This document shows, in pieces, positions 16,868 to 26,400 of a stretch of 44,047 nucleotides of DNA; the stretch's first letter is position 1, and every line of letters begins with the position of its first letter. Both the position numbers and the translations under genes were made by a program. The notes beneath the pieces are model-generated. The model ran no database searches, had not been told where the DNA came from, and saw only the letters and a program-made list of their open reading frames with translations. The DNA comes from Bacteroidales bacterium. Lineage in GTDB: Bacteria; Bacteroidota; Bacteroidia; Bacteroidales; Muribaculaceae. The DNA lies in contig JAUNGA010000011.1 in assembly GCA_030524765.1 (NCBI GenBank), forward strand, positions 1-44,047, read 5' to 3'.

Positions 16868-18196
16868 ATGAAAATCAAGCTAAATAAGGGCCTTGATCTG
16901 CGCATTGCCGGCGCCACGACCGACACCAAGCCGGTACGCACCGTCACGCCCGGTCTCGCAGCTGTGATGCCCGACGATTTCACCGGTCTGATGCCAAAAG
17001 CAGCCGTGCATGAGGGCGATGAGGTGGCTGTAGGCGACGCTCTGCTGTTTGACAAAGCTCATCCCGAGATCAAGGTTGTCTCGCCTGTCGCAGGCCACGT
17101 GAAGGCCGTAGTGCGTGGCGAGCGACGCAAAATCATGCGCGTGATCGTCGAAGCCGACGGCTCAGACCGCGCCAAAAAGTTTGACACGAAAGCCCCTGTA
17201 CTCGATCTGCTTGAGAACTCGGGCTTTTTCGCTATGATACGCCGCCGGCCCTACGACACGGTGCCCGTGCCCGATGTACGGCCACGCGACATCTTTGTCA
17301 CGGCCTTCGACACGGCTCCCCTGGCCACGCCGCTCACCGATCGTCTTGGCGACAATGCCACACGCGAGCTCGAGACTGCCGTCAAGGCTCTCGCGACACT
17401 CACCGACGGCAAGGTCTATATCAGCCATGACCCGACATGGGCACTCGGCGACATCACCGGTGCCGTCATGGTCGAGGTCGAGGGCCCCCACCCCGCCGGA
17501 AATGTCGGCATACAGATTGCCAATATCGCTCCTGTAAACAAGGGCGAGACGGTGTGGACACTTGATGTCGTCACACTCGTAAAAATCGGCCGGCTGCTGC
17601 TCACAGGCACAGTCGACCCGACCGTTTATGTGGCTGTGACAGGTCCCGAAGTGTCGACCCCGGCTGTACTACGCACTGTCGAGGGAGCTCCGCTGTCAGA
17701 CCTTCTCGACGGCATGCTGCACAAGACCGACAAGCATCTGCGCGTGATCAGCGGCAACGTGCTCACCGGCACAGCCGACGATCCCGAAAGCGGATTCCTG
17801 CACTTCCCCTGGCGTCAGATCACCGTAATAGATGAGGGCGACGACGTAGACGAATTCATGGGCTGGGCATCGGTGTCGCCCGACAAAATGAGCGCTCACC
17901 GCTCGTTGCCGCTGCACTGGCTGCGCCGCGCATTCTCGCCCGACGCACGTCTGCTGGGTGGCCGCCGCGCCATGATAATAAGCGGCGAGTATGACAAGGT
18001 ACTGCCGATGGATGTCATGGCCGAGTACCTGCTCAAAGCCATCAACAGCCGCAATATCGATGATATGGAGGCTCTCGGCATCTACGAGGTGGCCCCCGAG
18101 GACCTCGCTCTCTGCGAGTATGTCGACACATCAAAGCTGCCTGTGCAGCAAATGGTGCGCGACGGCCTTGACTATCTGCGCAAAGAACTCGAATAA
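16868..18196 (+). CDS. nqrA: Na+-translocating NADH:quinone reductase subunit A
   Basis: This 442-residue peripheral subunit belongs to the sodium-pumping NADH dehydrogenase, which oxidises NADH, reduces quinone and exports Na+. It has the N-terminal barrel-sandwich region (KLNKGLDLRIAG, then VHEGDEVAVGDALLFDK and VVSPVAGHVKAVVRGERR) and the typical tail ALGIYEVAPEDLALCEYVD. Length matches the family (about 445). It leads a six-gene operon in the standard order, with nqrB 21 bases downstream. Confidence 0.95.
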   Translation: MKIKLNKGLDLRIAGATTDTKPVRTVTPGLAAVMPDDFTGLMPKAAVHEGDEVAVGDALLFDKAHPEIKVVSPVAGHVKAVVRGERRKIMRVIVEADGSDRAKKFDTKAPVLDLLENSGFFAMIRRRPYDTVPVPDVRPRDIFVTAFDTAPLATPLTDRLGDNATRELETAVKALATLTDGKVYISHDPTWALGDITGAVMVEVEGPHPAGNVGIQIANIAPVNKGETVWTLDVVTLVKIGRLLLTGTVDPTVYVAVTGPEVSTPAVLRTVEGAPLSDLLDGMLHKTDKHLRVISGNVLTGTADDPESGFLHFPWRQITVIDEGDDVDEFMGWASVSPDKMSAHRSLPLHWLRRAFSPDARLLGGRRAMIISGEYDKVLPMDVMAEYLLKAINSRNIDDMEALGIYEVAPEDLALCEYVDTSKLPVQQMVRDGLDYLRKELE

Positions 18197-18217
18197 ACAT
18201 CCCACCACATCACGTAT

Positions 18218-19435
18218 ATGAAACCATTACGCAAATTTCTCGACCGCATAAAGCCGAATTTCGAGCCCGGCGGACGCCTGAGCGCCCTGCATTCGGTCTT
18301 TGACGGATTCGAGACTTTCCTCTATACGCCGCACAGCACGTCGGCACGTCAGGGTGCCGTGCACGTGCACGACAGCGTCGACTCGAAACGCACCATGATC
18401 ATAGTCGTGCTGGCTCTGATGCCATGCCTGATCATGGGCATGTACAACACCGGCTACCAGCACTGGCTCGCATGCGGCGAGGCAATCCCCGGCATATGGC
18501 CCCTGCTGTGGTATGGACTGCTGGCAGTGCTGCCGCGCATTGTCGTGACCTATGTCGTGGGTCTCGGCATCGAATTCATAGTCGCCCAGGTACGCCGCGA
18601 GGAGATTCAGGAAGGCTTCCTCGTCACCGGCATCCTAATCCCGCTTATCTGCCCCATCGAGACTCCGTTGTGGATGATAGCCGTAGCGACGGCATTCTCG
18701 GTCATCTTTGTCAAAGAGGTATTCGGCGGCACAGGCTACAATATATTTAATGTGGCGCTTGTGGCCCGCGCGGTACTCTTCTTCGGCTATCCGGCACAGA
18801 TGTCAGGAGACAAGGCATTTGTGGCCACCGGCAAAATGTTTGGCTTCGGCCCTGTCGCACCCGACGGATTCACCTGCGCCACACCTTTGGGACAGATAGC
18901 CACATCGGGTGGTGAGGGCGGCCTGCATCTTACCGGCATCGACGGTTCGGCCATATCGGCATGGGACGCATTTATCGGTCTGATCCCCGGTTCGTTCGGC
19001 GAGACATCGGTGCTGTGCATCCTCATAGGCGCCGCCATCCTGCTGCTGGCCGGCATAGGCGAATGGCGCATCATGATATCGGGCGTGGCCGGCGCTCTGG
19101 TCATGGGCTGGATCGCCAATTCGTGTGCCACTCCGCTCTATCCTGCATCTTACCTGTCACCGCTCGACCAGCTGCTGTTCGGCGGATTTGCCTTTGCTAT
19201 CGTGTTCATGGCCACCGACCCCGTGACCGCCGCCCGCACCAATACGGGCAAGTGGATCTACGGCGCACTCATCGGTGTGATGGCCGTGCTCATACGCACA
19301 TACAACAATGGCTATCCCGAGGGCGCAATGCTCGCCGTGCTGCTCGGCAATGCGCTGGCCCCGCTCATCGACTGGTGTGTGGTGCGGGCCAACACACGTC
19401 GACGCATGGCACGACTCAACACATCTAAAAACTAA
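18218..19435 (+). CDS. nqrB: Na+-translocating NADH:quinone reductase subunit B
   Basis: This 405-residue polytopic subunit carries a covalently bound FMN and part of the sodium channel. The flavin-attachment threonine is T222 in DGFTCATPLG, a variant of the usual SGAT motif. Other marks are GFLVTGILIPLICP, VFGGTGYNIFNVAL and MATDPVTAARTNTGKW. Length is normal. It ends five bases before nqrC. Confidence 0.95.
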   Translation: MKPLRKFLDRIKPNFEPGGRLSALHSVFDGFETFLYTPHSTSARQGAVHVHDSVDSKRTMIIVVLALMPCLIMGMYNTGYQHWLACGEAIPGIWPLLWYGLLAVLPRIVVTYVVGLGIEFIVAQVRREEIQEGFLVTGILIPLICPIETPLWMIAVATAFSVIFVKEVFGGTGYNIFNVALVARAVLFFGYPAQMSGDKAFVATGKMFGFGPVAPDGFTCATPLGQIATSGGEGGLHLTGIDGSAISAWDAFIGLIPGSFGETSVLCILIGAAILLLAGIGEWRIMISGVAGALVMGWIANSCATPLYPASYLSPLDQLLFGGFAFAIVFMATDPVTAARTNTGKWIYGALIGVMAVLIRTYNNGYPEGAMLAVLLGNALAPLIDWCVVRANTRRRMARLNTSKN

Positions 19436-19440
19436 CGGTC

Positions 19441-20151
19441 ATGAAGATTAACAAGCAGAGCAACCTTTACACGGTCATATATATCATCGTGCTCGTGGTG
19501 GTGGTAGGCACGGCCCTCGCATTCACATCGATGTCGCTGCGCGAACGTCAGCAGGCCAATATCGACGCCGACAAGATGCGCCAGATTCTCGCATCGGTGC
19601 ACATCGTGCCCGAAAAGGCCGACATATTGTCGGATTTTGACCGCTATGTAACCCGCCAGTATCTGGTAGACGCCGCCGGCAACGAAGCTGCCGGCGATGC
19701 ATTCGCTGTAAATGTCGCCGCCCAGATCAAACTACCGGCCGACCGGCGCGAGCTGCCCGTATATGAATGCACTCTCGCCGACGGCACAGTCAAATACATA
19801 CTGCCCGTCTACGGCGCAGGCCTCTGGGGACCGATCTGGGGTTATGTGTCGCTTGATGCAGACGCATCGACAGTCTACGGCGCATACTTCGCCCATCAGG
19901 GCGAGACTCCGGGTCTGGGTGCCGAGATAGAGAAACCCGCATTCCAGGATCAATTCAGAGGCAAACAACTCTTCAAAGACGGCCGCTTCATGCCTGTCGC
20001 TGTCGTCAAGGCCGGACAGAAACCCGCCGGCGACGAAGACTATGTCGACGGCATCTCGGGCGGCACCATCACCAGCAAGGGTGTAGGCGCCATGCTCGAC
20101 GATTGCCTCTCGCCCTATCAGAACTTTCTTAACAAATTGCGAAACCGTTAA
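19441..20151 (+). CDS. nqrC: Na+-translocating NADH:quinone reductase subunit C
   Basis: This 236-residue subunit has one N-terminal membrane segment and a periplasmic FMN-binding domain. The flavin is attached at T209 in SGGTITSKGV, the expected S-G-x-T motif. The conserved GAGLWGPIWGYV block and HQGETPGLGAEI precede it. The nqrD start follows three bases after the stop. Confidence 0.95.
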   Translation: MKINKQSNLYTVIYIIVLVVVVGTALAFTSMSLRERQQANIDADKMRQILASVHIVPEKADILSDFDRYVTRQYLVDAAGNEAAGDAFAVNVAAQIKLPADRRELPVYECTLADGTVKYILPVYGAGLWGPIWGYVSLDADASTVYGAYFAHQGETPGLGAEIEKPAFQDQFRGKQLFKDGRFMPVAVVKAGQKPAGDEDYVDGISGGTITSKGVGAMLDDCLSPYQNFLNKLRNR

Positions 20152-20154
20152 GCC

Positions 20155-20784
20155 ATGGCAGATAACAATACAAGCTGGAAGACGGTACTATTCAACCCCT
20201 TCTCGAAAAACAATCCTGTAATTGTACAGATCCTCGGCATATGCTCGGTGCTCGCCGTCACGGCCAAGCTCGAGCCCGCCATCGTCATGGGTCTGTCGGT
20301 AATCGCCGTGCTTGCGTTCAGCAACGTCATCATCTCGCTGCTGCGCAACACCATACCCAACTCGATACGAATCATCGTACAGCTGGTTGTAGTGGCCGGC
20401 CTGGTAATTATTGTCAGCGAGCTGCTCAAGGCATATGTCTATGATGTCAGCGTACAGCTGTCGGTATTCATCGGCCTGATTATCACCAACTGTATCCTCA
20501 TGGGACGCCTCGAGGCGTTCGCGATGGCCAACCGCCCCTGGGCGTCGTTTCTCGACGGTGTGGGCAACGGTGTCGGCTATGCATGCATACTTATTATCGT
20601 AGGTTTCTTCCGCGAGTTGCTCGGAAGCGGCACCCTGCTCGGATTCCGCGTGATACCGCAGGCCGCCTACGATGCCGGATATGTCAACAACGGTCTGATG
20701 ATCCTGCCTCCGATGGCGCTCATCGTCGTGGCGTGCATTATCTGGGTACACCGCCATTATAACAAAGACCTTCAGGAAGACTAA
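20155..20784 (+). CDS. nqrD: Na+-translocating NADH:quinone reductase subunit D
   Basis: This 209-residue membrane subunit has six hydrophobic segments and family blocks FSKNNPVIVQILGICSVLAV, LRNTIPNSIRIIVQL, and LITNCILMGRLEAFAMANRP split across the second and third helices (IIVSEL precedes). Its cysteine with that of NqrE ligates the intramembrane iron centre in characterised complexes. Length is normal. Confidence 0.94.
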   Translation: MADNNTSWKTVLFNPFSKNNPVIVQILGICSVLAVTAKLEPAIVMGLSVIAVLAFSNVIISLLRNTIPNSIRIIVQLVVVAGLVIIVSELLKAYVYDVSVQLSVFIGLIITNCILMGRLEAFAMANRPWASFLDGVGNGVGYACILIIVGFFRELLGSGTLLGFRVIPQAAYDAGYVNNGLMILPPMALIVVACIIWVHRHYNKDLQED

Positions 20785-20802
20785 CACGTCAACTACGCAA
20801 AA

Positions 20803-21420
20803 ATGGAAAATCTCAACATATTCATACGGTCGATTTTTGTCGACAACATGATATTTGCCTACTTCCTGGGCATGTGCTCGTTTCTGGCGGTCAGCAAAAA
20901 CGTCAAGACAGCTTTCGGCCTGGGTCTGGCGGTGACATTCATGCTCGTGATCACACTGCCGGTCAACTACCTGCTCAACACCTATGTGCTCAGTCCCGGC
21001 GCACTGACATGGCTCGGCCCCGAATTTGCCGACGTCGATCTGAGCTTTCTGTCGCTCATCCTTTTCATAGCCGTGATCGCGTCGATGACACAGCTCGTCG
21101 AGATGGCTGTAGAGAAATTCAGCCCCTCGCTCTATGCCTCACTGGGTATATTCCTGCCGCTGATCGCCGTCAACTGTGCAATTCTGGGCGGCTCGCTCTT
21201 CATGCAGCAGCGCGACTTCGGCTCGGTATGGACAGCCTTCTGCGCCGGCGGCGGATGGGGATTGGGATGGCTTCTGGCCATCACGGCCGTAGCGGCCATC
21301 AGAGAGCGAGTGTCATCGTACAGCAAGGTCCCGGCTCCGCTGCGCGGTGTGGGCATCACCTTTATCATCACTGCCCTTATGGGTATCGCATTCATGAGTT
21401 TCCTGGGCATCAAAATCTGA
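20803..21420 (+). CDS. nqrE: Na+-translocating NADH:quinone reductase subunit E
   Basis: This 205-residue membrane subunit pairs with NqrD. Family blocks are IRSIFVDNMIFAYFLGMCSF, the conserved NCAILGGSLFMQQRD and the C-terminal GVGITFIITALMGIAFM. The cysteine in NCAILGG corresponds to the iron-ligand position in the family. It is encoded 18 bases after nqrD. Confidence 0.94.
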   Translation: MENLNIFIRSIFVDNMIFAYFLGMCSFLAVSKNVKTAFGLGLAVTFMLVITLPVNYLLNTYVLSPGALTWLGPEFADVDLSFLSLILFIAVIASMTQLVEMAVEKFSPSLYASLGIFLPLIAVNCAILGGSLFMQQRDFGSVWTAFCAGGGWGLGWLLAITAVAAIRERVSSYSKVPAPLRGVGITFIITALMGIAFMSFLGIKI

Positions 21421-21427
21421 CAGAGAC

Positions 21428-22732
21428 ATGACTACCCTTACCACATTCATAGCAGCCACGCTGATGGGCGCCACAGTGCTCGCCGGCGTAGGCATATTTC
21501 TGGTCATCACACTGGTGCTGGTGACCATACTGCTCGTCGCCAAGAGGTTTCTGGTACACAGCGGCAACGTAGCCGTCAACATCAACAGCCAGCGCACCGT
21601 CGAGGCTCCGGCCGGAGGCTCACTGCTCTCGACGATGGCCATGAGCAACGTTTTCCTACCCTCGGCATGCGGCGGCAAAGGCAGCTGCGGCCAATGCCGG
21701 GTGCAAGTGCTCTCGGGCGGCGGCGAGGTGCTGCCCACTGAGACAGTACACCTCTCGCGACGCGAAATCAAAGACCACTGGCGACTTGCCTGTCAGGTAA
21801 AGGTCAAGGAGAACATGGATATACATGTCGACCAGTCGGCTCTCGATGTAAAGGAATGGGAATGCACTGTCATCTCAAACCGCAACGTCGCAACTTTCAT
21901 CAAAGAGTTTATTGTGGCTCTTCCCCCGGGCGAGCACATGGACTTCCTGCCCGGCTCGTACGCGCAGATCAAGATACCGCCCTTCAGCATCGATTATGAC
22001 AAGAATATCGACAAGAGCCTGATCGGCGACGAATATCTGCCTGCCTGGGAGAAATTCGGGCTGTTCTCGCTCAAATGTGTCAACAAGGAAGACACGGTGC
22101 GTGCATATTCGATGGCCAACTATCCCGACGAGGGCGACCGCATCATGCTCACCGTGCGCATAGCCACTCCGCCATTCAAACCGAAACCGGCCGTGGGATT
22201 CATGGATGTCAACCCGGGTATCGCATCAAGCTACATATTCACGCTTAAACCCGGCGACAAGGTTGTGATGAGCGGCCCTTACGGAGACTTCCACCCCATC
22301 GTCGACTCGAAGAACGAGATGATGTGGATCGGCGGTGGTGCCGGCATGGCACCGCTGCGCGCCCAGATCATGTACATGACCAAGACGCTGCACACTACCG
22401 ACCGGGTGATGAACTACTTCTATGGCGCACGCGCGCTCAACGAGGTATTCTATCTCAACGATTTCCTGCAACTCGAGAAAGAGTTCCCCAACTTCCACTT
22501 CCACCTCGCCCTCGACCGGCCCGATCCGGCTGCCGATGCGGCAGGCGTAAAGTACACCCCGGGCTTCGTGCATCAGGTCATCTACGACACATATCTCAAA
22601 AATCACGACAATCCCGAGGATATCGAGTACTATATGTGCGGCCCCGGCCCGATGAGCGCAGCCGTCAACAAGATGCTCGACGGTCTGGGTGTAGATCCGG
22701 AGAGCGTGCACTACGACAACTTCGGCGGATAA
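21428..22732 (+). CDS. nqrF: Na+-translocating NADH:quinone reductase subunit F
   Basis: This 434-residue electron-entry subunit oxidises NADH. It has an N-terminal membrane anchor (about 14-37), a 2Fe-2S domain with C81, C87, C90 and C122 (C-x5-C-x2-C-x31-C), a flavin-binding domain with RAYSMANYP, and an NADH-binding domain with WIGGGAGMAPLRAQ and YYMCGPGPM. All redox ligands are present. It closes the operon; the next gene has its own promoter beside a large inverted repeat. Confidence 0.95.
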   Translation: MTTLTTFIAATLMGATVLAGVGIFLVITLVLVTILLVAKRFLVHSGNVAVNINSQRTVEAPAGGSLLSTMAMSNVFLPSACGGKGSCGQCRVQVLSGGGEVLPTETVHLSRREIKDHWRLACQVKVKENMDIHVDQSALDVKEWECTVISNRNVATFIKEFIVALPPGEHMDFLPGSYAQIKIPPFSIDYDKNIDKSLIGDEYLPAWEKFGLFSLKCVNKEDTVRAYSMANYPDEGDRIMLTVRIATPPFKPKPAVGFMDVNPGIASSYIFTLKPGDKVVMSGPYGDFHPIVDSKNEMMWIGGGAGMAPLRAQIMYMTKTLHTTDRVMNYFYGARALNEVFYLNDFLQLEKEFPNFHFHLALDRPDPAADAAGVKYTPGFVHQVIYDTYLKNHDNPEDIEYYMCGPGPMSAAVNKMLDGLGVDPESVHYDNFGG

Positions 22733-22781
22733 GGGTATCTGCAATGCCCCGAATCGCGCTGTTTAAACTTTTTTAAGCCTT

Positions 22782-22822
22782 AGGGCAAAGGTAAGGCCGT
22801 GAAAAAGCCTTACCTTTGCCCT
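22782..22822. repeat. Perfect 16-bp inverted repeat after nqrF
   Basis: AGGGCAAAGGTAAGGC (22782-22797) and GCCTTACCTTTGCCCT (22807-22822) are exact complements around nine bases. No T-run follows, so it is not a standard terminator. The right arm contains TACCTTTG, a -7 element for the next gene. Confidence 0.8.
22811..22818 (+). promoter_or_regulatory. -7 element inside the inverted repeat
   Basis: TACCTTTG fits TAnnTTTG and lies 20 bases before the ATG at 22838. No good -33 element is seen; the expected position lies in the left arm of the repeat. Confidence 0.5.
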
Positions 22823-22837
22823 CTCATCAATAATAAA

Positions 22838-23458
22838 ATGAAACGATTCATCGCAGCTGTCATACTCGCTGTCGCCCTCTGCGCCCTGCCCAACGGCGCC
22901 TCGGCACAGTTTCGTTATGGTCCCGTAGCCGGTCCCAATCTGTCAAATCTCAAATTCAAACAAGATCTCGTAACCGTCGACCAGACCGTCGGAGCGACTG
23001 CCGGCATACAGGGCGAACTGATGTTTCCCGGCATAGGATTCGGCATCGATCTGGGACTGCTCTACAACCAGCTTGGCGCCAAAGTCAATCTTGGCGAACG
23101 CAAGGTATGGTCGTCGCTCGGCTATGGCAACGAGCGTGTGTGGCTGCATTACATACAGATCCCGCTGCATCTGCGGTTCAAATACACTCGCCTCAACGGC
23201 CTTGAAGAGAAAATCGCTCCGCTCATTTTCGGCGGACCTGATTTCACTATACTTGCCGCCCACGGCGGTTGCGATGCATTCGACTATGCCGGCGGAGAAC
23301 TTGGTGTTACTGCAGGCGGCGGTGTAGAGCTGTGGCGCGACTGGCAAGTCACCGTATCCTACACGTGGGGCATGACCTATGCCCTCAAAACAAAACTGCT
23401 TGACGACTTCTCGGCCCGCAACCGCTGCTGGACCGTACGCGTCGCCTACTTCTTCTGA
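22838..23458 (+). CDS. Outer-membrane beta-barrel protein (PorT/OMP_b-brl type)
   Basis: The 206-residue protein starts MKRFIAAVILAVALCALPNGASA, a clear signal peptide, then shows alternating strands typical of Bacteroidetes porin-family barrels: FRYGPVAGPNLSNLKF, GIGFGIDLGLLYNQLGAKV, WLHYIQIPLHLRFKY, GVTAGGGVELWRDWQVTVSYTWGM, ending in aromatic VRVAYFF, the usual barrel C-terminus for insertion. An in-frame GTG at 22799 lies within the inverted repeat and would spoil the signal peptide. The specific function is unknown. It precedes tamB, another envelope gene, by 30 bases. Confidence 0.8.
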   Translation: MKRFIAAVILAVALCALPNGASAQFRYGPVAGPNLSNLKFKQDLVTVDQTVGATAGIQGELMFPGIGFGIDLGLLYNQLGAKVNLGERKVWSSLGYGNERVWLHYIQIPLHLRFKYTRLNGLEEKIAPLIFGGPDFTILAAHGGCDAFDYAGGELGVTAGGGVELWRDWQVTVSYTWGMTYALKTKLLDDFSARNRCWTVRVAYFF

Positions 23459-23488
23459 TAGCCGCGCATCCGCTGGCCCACGCCGTGC

Positions 23489-26400
23489 ATGAAAGCGTTC
23501 CGTAAGATTTTACGAGCCGTCGTGCTCACACTGCTGTTTGCCGCCGTCATTGTGCCGGCGGCACTCTTCATTGTGCTTTCGACGCCCTGGGCCCGCGAGA
23601 AAATGCGTTCGACCGCCGAGACCGAACTCACCCGGCTGCTCGGCACCGAGGTGCGAATCGACGGAGTCAGCTATCACCCCTTCAACTCATTGGCCGTCAC
23701 CGGCATACACGTCGACGATCCGACGGGAGCGCCGGCGCTCGAAGTCGCGTCGGCGGCTGTACGATTCGAACTCGGATACTTCCTGCGCACACGGCGCCTC
23801 GTATTTGACTATGCCGTACTTGAAGGACCGCATGTGGCGCTCTGGAAGGCAACGCCGGATACCCAGCTCAACATCCAGCCGATCATCGACCGTCTGCAAC
23901 CCAAAGACAAGACCAAACCGCCCACTGATTTTGATCTGCGTATCGGAACACTGGTCATACGCTCGGGTTCATTAAAATACGATGTCCGCTCGATTGCCCG
24001 CCGGGAACACGGATTTGATGCCGCGCATATAGCCGTCACCGACCTCAACCTTTATGCCTATCTAAGACATGCCTCGCGACAGACTGTCAACGCCGACATA
24101 GAGTCGATGTCACTGCGCGAACAGTGCGGATTCTGTCTCACCGACCTGCATGCCGACGCATATATAGCGCCTGACAAGCTTGAGCTACGCGAATTCGGTC
24201 TGCGCATGCCGGGATCGTCAATCGAACTCAAGCCGTTCGCCCTGCCGCTCGACGGCCTCAACTCAATCACCGCATCAATACGCGAACACGCTGTCGACAT
24301 AGCCACAGCCCGGGCAGCTGTCATATCACCGGCCGATCTCTTGTGGCTGACACCCGGGATAGCCGGCATCAACCGTGATCTCATCCTTGAGATAGACGCT
24401 GCTGTCTCGCTGCGTCACGCACGCCTGCGCAAACTCAAGATAACAGACCGGTACGGATTTGACCTCATGCTAACCGGAACGGCCCGCGACATTGACACAC
24501 CCGACGCAATCAAAGCGTCGCTCGACAGGCTCGAGATGTCTGTAGACGGTAGCGACGCCGCCGAGATTTTGCACGGATTCTCGCCGGATGCGGCCAAGAT
24601 ACTTGGACAATGCGGACGCATAACTGTCAACGGTACCGGCAGCGGAGACAAACATTCGGCCGACCTCGACCTGAAGATCGCTGCCACCGGTGGCACAGCC
24701 ACAGTGCACGGGCGAGCGACAGCAATCGGCGATGACTGGCACAATATCAACTTTGAAGGGTCGCTGTCGGCCACCGACATAAATGCCGGACTCATCGCCA
24801 ACCGGCCACAGCTCGGACGCATAAGTGCATCGGCCGAGGGGTCAGGCCGCATCATAGACAAGAAAGCATCGGCCGACGGCAAGATAAACATTGACCGGCT
24901 TGATTATAACGGATATACATACACCGGCATCACCGCCGAAGGATCATGGGACACAGATCGCGCCGACATACGGCTGGCATCGGCCGACCCAAATGCCATC
25001 ATCGATGCCGATGTTACCGCTGTGATCGAGCGGGGGCACGGGTCTTATACTGCCGATATCAACCTTACAGGAATCAATCCGCATGCACTGCATCTGACCC
25101 GGGCCCGAGAAGGATATGTGCTGTCAGGACGTCTCACAGCCGATATATCGGCATCTGATATGGACGACATCGATGGCAATCTCGAAATAAAAGATCTCGA
25201 TTTCGCCGCAGAAGGAAAACCGTCGCTGCACATGACCAGACTTGCCATAGATGCCGACCGGTCTTCGACACCACAGACCATCAGCATCAGTTCTGACTGG
25301 CTCAACGGCACGGTCGAAGGCGTGATCACACCATCGACACTCGTGCCCGTGCTACGCGACATGGCATCACATATCGTGCCCGCTCTGCTGCCCCATGACG
25401 AGTCGCTGCACCGCCATCTCGAAAAGACTGACGATGATAACGACTTTACACTCGACCTCACACTCGGCAACGCCGAAAATCTCTCAAAATTTCTCAACCT
25501 GCCTTTACAGATCATCTACCCCGTCGATATAGACGCCACGGTGAGCTCGTCGCGCGGCATAGCCACATTCTCGGTCGACGCGCCATATCTGCAGCAGGGC
25601 GACAAGATCATCGACTCGACCGTATTGTCAGGTTCGATTGACGCCGACGCCGGCACGGCAACACTCTACGCATCGACACGCATGCCCTCGAAAAAAGGTC
25701 CAATGACAGCCATCGTCGGCATCAATGGCGCTGACAATACGTTCGACACTTCGATCAACTGGATGATCGAACGCAAAATCCCGTTGAACGGCCAGATCAA
25801 TTTCTCTACCGACCTCGCACTCGGCGATGATAAAAAATTGTGTGCCGACACGCATTTCGCGCCGGGCGAGATCAACTTCGGCGACGATGTGTGGCGCATC
25901 AGCCCGTCGAGCATCAACTGGTGCGACGGCCGACTGACGGCTACCGACTTCTCTCTTTCGGCCGGCGATCAGAGCATAGCCATCGACGGCACGGCAAGTC
26001 CCGAGCCGTCCGACAGTATCACTGTGCGGCTCGACAAGATACATCTCGCCTCGATTTTCGAGACTCTCGAGATAGACAAGGCTCTGATCGGCGGCACTGC
26101 CACAGGCACATTCACCGCCTATCAGGCGCTGTCAAAACTGCCTCTGCTCGCCACCGACGATCTGCATGTCGACAGCATCGGATATAACTACTGCACACTG
26201 GGCGACGCCGACATACGTGCAGGCTGGAGCAACGAACGGTCTTCATTCTGGCTCGATGCCGATGTCATAAATCCCGAAGGGCAGCACTCACATATATGGG
26301 GCGACATATTCCCCTTGAATGAATCGCTCGACCTGAGTTTTGACGCACGCCACGTCAAGGTCGGATTCATGAAACCGTTTATGGAAGCCTTTGCTTCAGA

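Noticed and set aside
22799-22837. GTG start 39 bases upstream for the beta-barrel gene
   Set aside because: It lies in the loop of the inverted repeat, upstream of the likely -7 element, and would add 13 residues before a clean signal peptide.
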